5,680 nucleotides of DNA, from the NCBI GenBank assembly GCA_031257595.1, contig JAIROH010000204.1:1-5680 (forward strand), written 5' to 3'. The notes below the pieces were generated by a model. It saw only the letters and a list, made by a program, of their open reading frames with translations. It was not told the DNA's origin and searched no databases. Shown one piece after another: positions 1 through 4,781 of the stretch. The first letter of the stretch is position 1; every line of letters begins with the position of its first letter. Source of the stretch: Treponema sp. (GTDB lineage: Bacteria; Spirochaetota; Spirochaetia; Treponematales; Breznakiellaceae). A program made the position numbers and the translations under genes.

Positions 1-636
1 ACCGATGCCTACAACATATTGGGATACGAAGAGGCGGATAAGGATAAGCGGCTTGAATATTTTACACAGGCTGTCGAAAGCTTTAAAAAACGGCACAACC
101 AACAATATTTTGATGAAACCACTGGTTATTTCTGGGGGGAACTGGAAACCCGCCCCTTCATGCGCGCTCTTCAGGGTTACGGACAAAGCCTCTGGGATAA
201 TACCAGACCCAAAAAAGCGGTGGAAACACTTCATTATATGCTGACACTGAATCCTAATGATAATCAGGGGATCCGTTATATCCTTGTATCATGGCTTTTT
301 ATCGTTGACGATCTTAAAAGCGTCCGAAAACTGCTTAAAAAATATAAAGAAGGAACGGCCTGTATGCTGTTTTCTGCCCTTTTGTTAAACATTCTGGAAA
401 AGAAGGACAACGAGATTTTACAAAAACACTACAACGCCGCCATAGAAGCCAATGAGTATATTGTCCCTTATCTGCTTAACAAGAAGAAAGCCCCCGTAAT
501 TGATGTCGACCATTACGCTCTTGGGAGTAAAGAGGAGGCGGTAATTTATATAGATGATGAATACGGCGCGGCCGCCTGGATATGCCACCCGGAGGCGCTC
601 AAAGTTTTGGCGGGACTGGCTAAAGGGAAAAAATGA
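1..636 (+). CDS. TPR-repeat protein, C-terminal part (5' end outside window)
   Basis: The frame is open from base 1 to the TGA at 634-636, so the gene begins upstream. The TTG at 19 is only an internal in-frame codon. The visible 211 residues include a helix-rich stretch with 'FWGELETRPFMRALQGYGQSLWD' followed by 'LNPNDNQGIRYIL' and a later 'PYLLNKKK' segment. From memory, this order (ETRPYMRA, then LNPNDNQG, then a YLLGKK-type motif) marks a widespread bacterial tetratricopeptide family, sometimes annotated as ST7-like or SEC-C-associated. TPRs mediate protein-protein contacts, and no catalytic motif is visible. No signal peptide can be judged because the N-terminus is missing. The stop codon is followed directly by the ttdA ATG, so read-through transcription and translational coupling are likely. 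The coding sequence is clearly more AT-rich than the genes that follow: blocks 61-120 and 301-360 count 22 and 23 G+C of 60. The family call is fairly sure; the cellular role is unknown. Confidence 0.8.
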   Translation, partial: TDAYNILGYEEADKDKRLEYFTQAVESFKKRHNQQYFDETTGYFWGELETRPFMRALQGYGQSLWDNTRPKKAVETLHYMLTLNPNDNQGIRYILVSWLFIVDDLKSVRKLLKKYKEGTACMLFSALLLNILEKKDNEILQKHYNAAIEANEYIVPYLLNKKKAPVIDVDHYALGSKEEAVIYIDDEYGAAAWICHPEALKVLAGLAKGKK

Positions 637-1539
637 ATGGATGATCGGAATCCTGTAAAACGGCTTGGCGGCATAATCGCCCGGTTTATCGCCTTTTCCG
701 CGAAACGCCTCCCCGATGACGTAGTGGCAAGGCTTACGGAACTGCGGGCCGAAGAAGATTCCCCGATGGCAAAAACAATCTACGACGCCATGTTTACGGA
801 CCTGGAAATGGCCGCCTCGTTTTCCCGGCCCTGCTGCCAGGACACGGGGATACTCCAGTTTTTCGCCAGGGCCGGAACGGGCTTTCCCTTTATCGGCGAA
901 CTCGAGGCCTGCATAAGGGACGCCGCCGTTGCGGCGACGCGGGACGCGCCGCTTCGGCCCAACGCCGTGGAGTTTTTTGACGAAAAAAATTCCGGCGATA
1001 ACACCGGGACGCGGATACCCTGGCTTGATTGGGAGATCGTTTCCGGGAGCGATCTCGATCTGTATCTTTACATGGCCGGGGGCGGATGCAGCCTGCCGGG
1101 TTTTGCCAAAACGCTTATGCCGCTGGAAGGTTACGAAGAAGCGGTAAAAGCCGTATTTGATCAGGTTGCCAGTTACGGGGTCAACGCCTGTCCCCCGCTT
1201 CTTGTGGGGATAGGCCTTGGCGGTTCGGTGGACACGGCGGCGAAACTTTCCAAAAAAGCCCTGCTCCGTTTTATCGGGACAAGGAACGGCAATGCCAAAG
1301 GGGCGGAGCTGGAAAAGCGGCTTGAGGCGGCCCTTGACAGTATCGGTCTTGGCCCCGGGGGCTTTTCGGGGAAACGTTCGGTAATGGCCGTTCATATCGA
1401 ACAGGCGGCCCGGCATACGGCAACAATAGCCGTTGGTCTTTCCACGGGCTGCTGGGCGCACAGACGTTCCCTTATCCGCATTGACAAAAATCTCGACTGG
1501 CGTGTTCTTTCCCACAAAACGCAAATGGATCAATGCTAG
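637..1539 (+). CDS. ttdA: L(+)-tartrate dehydratase alpha subunit (class I fumarase-type Fe-S hydro-lyase)
   Basis: This is the catalytic alpha subunit (300 residues) of a [4Fe-4S] hydro-lyase that, in E. coli, dehydrates L(+)-tartrate to oxaloacetate in the cytoplasm. Close relatives hydrate fumarate. Motifs in order are PDDVVARL (26-33), RPCCQDTG (64-71), LRPNAVEFFDE (106-116), the GGGC-LPG segment (148-155), NACPPLLVGIGLGG (183-196), IGTRN (213-217), HIEQAARH (253-260) and STGCWAHRR (269-277). The likely cluster ligands are Cys67, Cys185 and Cys272, at spacings matching the three cluster cysteines of class I fumarases. The GGGC-LPG segment is as in TtdA; single-chain fumarases carry a PKG-GSEN-type segment there. 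This favours TtdA, but a two-subunit fumarase remains possible. The length agrees with TtdA (about 300). The ATG follows the upstream TGA with no gap; AAAGGGA at 622-628 is a modest ribosome site. The stop lies inside a 14-base tandem duplication. Confidence 0.9.
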   Translation: MDDRNPVKRLGGIIARFIAFSAKRLPDDVVARLTELRAEEDSPMAKTIYDAMFTDLEMAASFSRPCCQDTGILQFFARAGTGFPFIGELEACIRDAAVAATRDAPLRPNAVEFFDEKNSGDNTGTRIPWLDWEIVSGSDLDLYLYMAGGGCSLPGFAKTLMPLEGYEEAVKAVFDQVASYGVNACPPLLVGIGLGGSVDTAAKLSKKALLRFIGTRNGNAKGAELEKRLEAALDSIGLGPGGFSGKRSVMAVHIEQAARHTATIAVGLSTGCWAHRRSLIRIDKNLDWRVLSHKTQMDQC

Positions 1540-1556
1540 TTTATCAATGCTAGTTA
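1529..1556 (+). repeat. 14-bp tandem duplication at the ttdA/DUF336 junction
   Basis: ATCAATGCTAGTTT (1529-1542) is followed immediately by ATCAATGCTAGTTA (1543-1556): two copies with one mismatch at the last base. The first copy contains the ttdA stop codon TAG (1537-1539). The second copy forms most of the short spacer before the DUF336 ribosome site. It looks like a replication-slippage or junction-repair duplication. Whether it alters coupling between the two genes is not known. Confidence 0.9.
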
Positions 1557-1557
1557 T

Positions 1558-1562
1558 GGAGG
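1558..1562 (+). promoter_or_regulatory. Ribosome binding site that sets the DUF336 gene start
   Basis: GGAGG lies 5 bases before the ATG at 1568, a textbook Shine-Dalgarno placement. This favours 1568 over the in-frame ATG at 1556, which overlaps the site itself, and over upstream ATG codons inside ttdA. Confidence 0.85.
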
Positions 1563-1567
1563 TAGAT

Positions 1568-1987
1568 ATGAGTGATTTTGTTCTAACCGAAGAGATTTGC
1601 GAAGCGCTGGCCCGTGTCGCCAAAAAAAAATCCCGTTCCCTGGGGGTGGGGGTAACTTTTTCGGTAACCGATGAAAACGGCAATCTGCGCCTGCTCCAGC
1701 GTTTTGGGGACGCGATTCTTCCCAGCCTTGAGATTTCTCCGAAAAAAGCCTATACCGCCGCGGTACTGCGTCAGTCTACGGCCGAATTCGGAAAGATCGC
1801 CCAGGCAGGAGGCAGCGCCTTTGGCATTAATGTAACCGACAACAAACTGGTTATTTTTGGCGGGGGCTTTCCCCTGTTGGTAGAGGACAAAACCGTGGGC
1901 GGGATCGGGGTAAGCGGCGGCAGTGTGGCGGAAGATGAAGAGGTGGCCCACGCGGTTCTTGACGCCTTTGCCGAATTAACCCGGTAG
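1568..1987 (+). CDS. GlcG/HbpS-family (DUF336) protein
   Basis: A 139-residue protein of the usual length for the GlcG/HbpS/PduO-C (DUF336) fold. Family signatures are visible: VTFSVTDENGNL near residues 23-34 (first strands), SPKKAYTAA near 52-60, a GG..FGI segment near 76-82, and the C-terminal run FGGGFPLLVED...VGGIGVSGGSVAEDEEVAHAVLDAF from about residue 96 to 134. Members include the haem-binding sensor-associated HbpS of Streptomyces and the GlcG protein of glycolate operons; PduO C-domains also bind haem. Many members have no known activity. There is no signal peptide or membrane segment, so it should be cytoplasmic. Its gene lies 28 bases after ttdA and 12 before ttdB, each gap carrying GGAGG, so all three are presumably made from one mRNA. 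The longer open frame upstream (from 1433) only overlaps ttdA. The family call is firm. A supporting role for the Fe-S enzyme, such as haem or redox sensing or assembly, is a guess from position. Confidence 0.88.
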   Translation: MSDFVLTEEICEALARVAKKKSRSLGVGVTFSVTDENGNLRLLQRFGDAILPSLEISPKKAYTAAVLRQSTAEFGKIAQAGGSAFGINVTDNKLVIFGGGFPLLVEDKTVGGIGVSGGSVAEDEEVAHAVLDAFAELTR

Positions 1988-1999
1988 CGGAGGCTGGGT

Positions 2000-2635
2000 A
2001 TGCGGCTTTCAACCCCTCTGCGAAGCGCCGATCTTGAAGGGCTTTGTGTCGGGGATATAATTTACCTGAACGGGATCCTTGTCACCGCGCGGGACGACAT
2101 TCACCACAGGCATCTCCGGCAGGGCGTTCCGCTGCCGGTGGATTTGGCGGGACTTGCCATTTTTCATGCCGGCCCCATCATGCAAAAAACTGCCGATGCC
2201 TGGCGGGTTATCTCGATCGGCCCCACGACAAGCATGAGGATGGAACAGCTTGAGGCTGAATTTATCGTGTCCACGGGGATTAAGCTGATTGTGGGAAAAG
2301 GCGGCATGGGGGCAAAAACCGCGGAGGCCTGCCGCGCCCACGGCGTCCTTCACGCGGTTTTCCCCGGCGGCTGTGCGGTACTTGCCGCGAACCAGGTTGA
2401 GGCCGTGGAACGGGTAGAGTGGCTTGATCTTGGTATGCCCGAAGCGTTATGGGTAATGCGGGTACGGGACTTTGGCCCTCTTATCGTTTCCATCGATGTC
2501 CGGGGGAACAACCTTTTTGAAAACAACAGGAAGGTTTTCGCCGAAAAAAAGAAAAAAGCCCTGGCCGAAATTTGTGGGGCCCGCGATGGAGTTCCGCCTT
2601 CCGCCACAGGCGGGATTCTGCATTATATGAAATGA
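2000..2635 (+). CDS. ttdB: L(+)-tartrate dehydratase beta subunit
   Basis: This is the beta subunit (211 residues; class I fumarase C-terminal domain) that pairs with TtdA to complete the hydro-lyase active site. Visible motifs are VGDIIYLNGILVTARD (17-32) with a nearby H35, AIFHAGPI (53-60), GPTTSMRM (74-81), IVGKGGMG (97-104), FPGGCAVLAA (121-130), LGMPEALWV (144-152) and FGPLIVSIDVRGNNL (158-172). All follow the order seen in E. coli TtdB. That protein, as remembered, is about 201 residues and ends ICE-HVHYIK. Here the tail reads ICGARDGVPPSATGGILHYMK, so an extra stretch of roughly a dozen residues sits just before the conserved HY-K end. The ATG at 2000 is preceded by GGAGG (1989-1993) with a 6-base spacer. 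It is the last gene of the unit and is followed by a hairpin and the only sizeable non-coding gap. A two-subunit fumarase is the alternative reading. Confidence 0.9.
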   Translation: MRLSTPLRSADLEGLCVGDIIYLNGILVTARDDIHHRHLRQGVPLPVDLAGLAIFHAGPIMQKTADAWRVISIGPTTSMRMEQLEAEFIVSTGIKLIVGKGGMGAKTAEACRAHGVLHAVFPGGCAVLAANQVEAVERVEWLDLGMPEALWVMRVRDFGPLIVSIDVRGNNLFENNRKVFAEKKKKALAEICGARDGVPPSATGGILHYMK

Positions 2636-2664
2636 GGTGATGCGCCGAGGCGTCAAGATCACCT
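2635..2664 (+). terminator. Hairpin just after ttdB, possible weak terminator
   Basis: AGGTGAT (2635-2641) pairs with ATCACCT (2658-2664). Inside it, GCGC (2642-2645) can pair with GCGT (2650-2653) around a CGAG loop, leaving CAAG bulged on the 3' side. The position, beginning on the last base of the ttdB stop, suits the end of the ttd transcript. However, the following bases (TGTCCCTTGTCC) are not a U-tract, so it is not a canonical intrinsic terminator. Confidence 0.35.
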
Positions 2665-2692
2665 TGTCCCTTGTCCGCCTCCCCGCTATACT
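2664..2692 (+). promoter_or_regulatory. Candidate sigma70-type promoter for rnz and the ABC genes
   Basis: TTGTCC (2664-2669, 4 of 6 matches to TTGACA) is separated by exactly 17 bases from TATACT (2687-2692, 5 of 6 matches to TATAAT). Transcription would start near 2699, at the foot of the first array hairpin, giving a leader of about 125 bases before rnz. The -35 box lies in the first of two tandem CTTGTCC copies (2663-2676); the second copy is at the wrong distance. It is in the only real intergenic gap of the window. The prediction comes from sequence alone. Confidence 0.5.
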
Positions 2693-2695
2693 GGT

Positions 2696-2815
2696 AGAGC
2701 CTCCCGCAAAACTCGGTTAGTTTTGCAGAGGCTCTTGCAGTTTTTCGGCCTGCGGCCTGCAAAACTGCTATTTTCAAAGGTTGCTCTTTCAAAACTGAAG
2801 TTTCGAAAGAGCCTC
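2696..2815. repeat. Modular array of three hairpins in the rnz leader
   Basis: Three stem-loops lie nearly end to end. Hairpin A (2696-2735): AGAGCCTC pairs with GAGGCTCT and, after a small CC/A internal loop, GCAAAACT (2706-2713) pairs with AGTTTTGC (2719-2726). Hairpin B (2737-2768): GCAGTTTT pairs with AAAACTGC, capped by GGCC-TGC-GGCC. Hairpin C (2783-2812): GCTCTTTC pairs with GAAAGAGC, then AAAC (2792-2795) with GTTT (2800-2803) around a TGAA loop. Modules recur: AGAGCCTC at 2696-2703 and again at 2808-2815, its complement at 2728-2735; GCAAAACT at 2706 and 2759; TTTCAAA at 2772 and 2787. This resembles a REP/BIME-like intergenic element rather than chance, and the two outer AGAGCCTC copies bound it. 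No protein is supported across it. Confidence 0.75.
2737..2774 (+). terminator. Hairpin B with short T-run, possible leader terminator/attenuator
   Basis: Hairpin B (stem 2737-2744 with 2761-2768, inner GGCC/GGCC cap) is followed by TATTTT (2769-2774), a short, interrupted U-tract. If the promoter at 2664-2692 is real, it would sit inside the rnz leader and could reduce read-through. If not, it would simply end upstream transcription. The T-run is weak, so the call is tentative. Confidence 0.35.
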
Positions 2816-2824
2816 GGTGTGTAA

Positions 2825-3754
2825 ATGAATCTTGAAGCCTTTATTCTCGGCTGCGGAGGGATGATGCCCCTGCCGCAGCGTCATCTGACATCCGTACTGC
2901 TGAGGCGCGAAGGGGAGCTTTTTTTGTTTGACGGGGGCGAGGGTACCCAGGTGAGCCTTCGCCGGCTGAACCTCCGCTGGAAAAAAATATCGGCGATTTT
3001 TGTAAGCCATACCCACGCGGATCACGTGACCGGTATTCCCGGTATTCTTATGCTTTCCTCGCAGGTGGACAGGGACGATCCGCTGTATATTTACGGGCCC
3101 CCGCGTATCGCCGAATACATCGAAACTTCGCGGCGCGTTCTTGATATGTACATAAATTACGAAATCGTCGTGAAGGAAATTACCGAGCCCGGCGTTGTGC
3201 ACCAGGGGGAAGGTTTTCGTATCAGGGCTTTTTTCCTGCGCCATACCAAGCCCTGTCTGGGCTATACAATGGAAGAAGAAGGCAGGCCGGGGATCTTTCA
3301 TCCTGAAAAGGCCGTGGAACTGGGCGTACCGAAGGGGCCGCTCTGGGCGCGGCTTCAGTCGGGCGAGAATGTCCTGACGCCGGACGGCAAAACGGTTCAT
3401 CCGCGGGAAGTGCTGGGGCCGCCGCGTTCGGGCCGCAAATTCAGCTTTGTTACCGACAGCCTGGCTTTTCCCGAAATTGCCAAAGAAGTGGCGGGGTCGG
3501 ATCTGTTTGTCTGCGAGGGGATGTTTGAAAATGACCTCGCGGAAAGCGCGGCGGAAAAAAAGCACATGACAAGCGCCCAGGCGGCCCGGATAGCCGCCGA
3601 CGCCGGGGGAATACGAAAACTTGCCCTGATCCATTACAGCCCCCGGTACAACGAGTACAACCTCAAAGGCCTTTTGGCCGAGGCAAAGGCGGTTTTTCCC
3701 GAGACGGTTCTTAGCAGGGACAGGATGGTTTTTCCGATTGATTTTATCGATTAA
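2825..3754 (+). CDS. rnz: Ribonuclease Z (tRNA 3' endonuclease)
   Basis: RNase Z is a cytoplasmic zinc metallo-beta-lactamase-fold endonuclease that cuts tRNA precursors after the discriminator base. The 309-residue chain has the short-form (ElaC) length. It shows the opening LGCGGMMP (8-15), TSVLL (22-26), the FDGGEGTQ segment (35-42), the zinc motif SHTHADH (61-67; His62, His64, Asp66, His67), His140, the flexible-arm motif LGVPKGPLW (166-174), Asp211 in VTDS, the H-T motif at 247-249 (HMT) and His270 in LIHYSPRY. All expected metal ligands are present. Most homologues have DCGEGTQ where this one has DGGEGTQ; the cysteine is not a metal ligand, so activity is expected. The start at 2825 fits the family N-terminus, but no good Shine-Dalgarno is visible, only GGTG at 2816-2819. 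Hairpin C ends 12 bases before the ATG, so initiation may be structure-sensitive. The ABC ATPase gene follows after 10 bases. Confidence 0.95.
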   Translation: MNLEAFILGCGGMMPLPQRHLTSVLLRREGELFLFDGGEGTQVSLRRLNLRWKKISAIFVSHTHADHVTGIPGILMLSSQVDRDDPLYIYGPPRIAEYIETSRRVLDMYINYEIVVKEITEPGVVHQGEGFRIRAFFLRHTKPCLGYTMEEEGRPGIFHPEKAVELGVPKGPLWARLQSGENVLTPDGKTVHPREVLGPPRSGRKFSFVTDSLAFPEIAKEVAGSDLFVCEGMFENDLAESAAEKKHMTSAQAARIAADAGGIRKLALIHYSPRYNEYNLKGLLAEAKAVFPETVLSRDRMVFPIDFID

Positions 3755-3759
3755 AGAGG
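3755..3759 (+). promoter_or_regulatory. Ribosome binding site that sets the ABC ATPase start
   Basis: AGAGG directly follows the rnz TAA and stands 5 bases before the ATG at 3765. This supports 3765 over the in-frame TTG at 3738, which lies inside rnz and would add nine residues not expected ahead of the MIEVQNITKRYG start typical of ABC ATPases. Confidence 0.8.
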
Positions 3760-3764
3760 CGGCT

Positions 3765-4781
3765 ATGATAGAAGTTCAAAACATAACGAAGCGTTATGGA
3801 AATGTTGATGCGGTAAAAGACGTGTCGTTTACCGTGGGAACGGATCAGGTACTGGGTTTCCTTGGCCCGAACGGCGCCGGAAAGACAACGGTGATGAAGA
3901 TCCTCACCGGCTTTCACTTTCCGACAAGCGGCCGGGCCGCGGTGGAAGGCTTTTCCGTGGAAGACGATCCGGTGGAAGTCAAACGGCGTACCGGCTACCT
4001 TCCCGAAAGCGTTCCCCTGTACGGCGACATGACCGTGGAAGAGTACCTTTCGTTTATGGCCGCGGCCCGGCTTATCCCCCCGGAAAGGCAAAAGAACGCC
4101 GTCGAGGAAAGCGTCGCGGCCTGCGGTCTTGTTTCGATGAGAAAGCGGCTTATCGACACCCTTTCCAAAGGCTACAGACAGCGGGTGGGGCTGGCCCAGG
4201 CCATTATCCACGATCCGCCCGTGCTGATCCTCGACGAGCCGACATCGGGGCTGGATCCGAATCAGATCATCGAAATACGCTCGCTTATCAAAAACCTGGG
4301 AAAACGAAAGACGGTTATTCTTTCCACCCACATACTTCAGGAAGTGGAAGCGATTTGTTCCCAGGTTTTGATACTGAACGAAGGCCGCATCGCCGCCCAG
4401 GGAAAACCGGAAGAAATAGGCGGCAAGCTGAAAGGCGGCGACACCTGGGATCTGGTTCTGAAATGTCCGGATACCCTCGGAAGCGCCGGGCTTGAAGAAA
4501 AAGCGGCCCGCCTTGTTCCCGGCCTTGTTCCTGAAATACGGGAACGGGACGGCCTTTTCCGGATGAGTTTTTTCCTGCCGCCGGAACGGAACGGCGAAGA
4601 CGGGGAGCGTATCTTTGACTGGGCCGTGGCTGAGGGCTTAAAGATACTTTCGATGAACCGGCGCAAGTTCAGCCTGGAAGATATTTTTGTCCGGTTGACT
4701 GAAAGTCAACGGTTGACCGAAAGCCCACGGCCGGACGGGACCCGCGCCGAAGACCCGGCCGCGAAGGGAGATGCGACATGA
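3765..4781 (+). CDS. ABC transporter ATP-binding protein, GldA-like
   Basis: This is the ATPase subunit (338 residues) of an ABC-2 type exporter, acting at the inner face of the membrane with the permease encoded next. Motifs are complete: Walker A GPNGAGKT (34-41), the Q-loop region GYLPESVPLY (77-86, with PE where many ABC ATPases have Q), signature LSKGY (133-137), Walker B VLILDEP (153-159), D-loop SGLD (161-164) and H-loop His189 in STHIL. The YLPE..PLY..MTVEEYL stretch is typical of the GldA/NatA/CcmA-like subgroup. After about residue 220 comes the usual extra C-terminal domain of this subgroup. It ends in a polar, probably disordered tail carrying an RLTESQ-RLTESP duplication. The start at 3765 has AGAGG upstream. 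The stop overlaps the permease start as ATGA (4778-4781), indicating translational coupling. The substrate cannot be deduced. Confidence 0.92.
   Translation: MIEVQNITKRYGNVDAVKDVSFTVGTDQVLGFLGPNGAGKTTVMKILTGFHFPTSGRAAVEGFSVEDDPVEVKRRTGYLPESVPLYGDMTVEEYLSFMAAARLIPPERQKNAVEESVAACGLVSMRKRLIDTLSKGYRQRVGLAQAIIHDPPVLILDEPTSGLDPNQIIEIRSLIKNLGKRKTVILSTHILQEVEAICSQVLILNEGRIAAQGKPEEIGGKLKGGDTWDLVLKCPDTLGSAGLEEKAARLVPGLVPEIRERDGLFRMSFFLPPERNGEDGERIFDWAVAEGLKILSMNRRKFSLEDIFVRLTESQRLTESPRPDGTRAEDPAAKGDAT
4692..4727 (+). repeat. 18-bp tandem repeat with palindrome in the ATPase gene tail
   Basis: Two in-frame 18-base units (4692-4709 and 4710-4727, three mismatches) encode RLTESQ then RLTESP. The first unit and its junction also form a perfect 7-bp inverted repeat: GTTGACT (4694-4700), a GAA loop, then AGTCAAC (4704-4710). 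This is a small in-frame expansion in the disordered tail of the protein. Confidence 0.85.

Noticed and set aside
1033..1056. Perfect 7-bp inverted repeat (GAGATCG / CGATCTC) within ttdA
   Set aside because: It is a single occurrence with a 10-base loop in conserved coding sequence, fully explained by the encoded residues. No regulatory context.
1433..1567. Upstream extension of the DUF336 gene starting inside ttdA
   Set aside because: It would overlap ttdA by about 100 bases and add residues with no family similarity. GGAGG at 1558-1562 points to the ATG at 1568.
418..1683. Long open frame on the minus strand (421 codons)
   Set aside because: It lies antisense to the TPR gene end, ttdA and the DUF336 start, all with clear family motifs. 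Its translation is rich in Arg, Pro and Gly with no recognisable domain, as expected from a mirror frame of GC-rich codons.
2696..2815. CRISPR array, tRNA or insertion sequence reading of the hairpin region
   Set aside because: The repeats are short and irregular with no spacers. No cloverleaf fits, and no transposase or long terminal inverted repeats are present.
2789..3634. 281-codon open frame on the minus strand
   Set aside because: It is entirely antisense to rnz, which has full catalytic motifs. The translation has no recognisable domain.
3738..3764. TTG start for the ABC ATPase inside rnz
   Set aside because: The ATG at 3765 has AGAGG at the right distance and gives the usual N-terminus of the family.
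3744..4331. 195-codon open frame on the minus strand
   Set aside because: It is a mirror of the ABC ATPase gene, with no motif and no ribosome site consistent with a gene.
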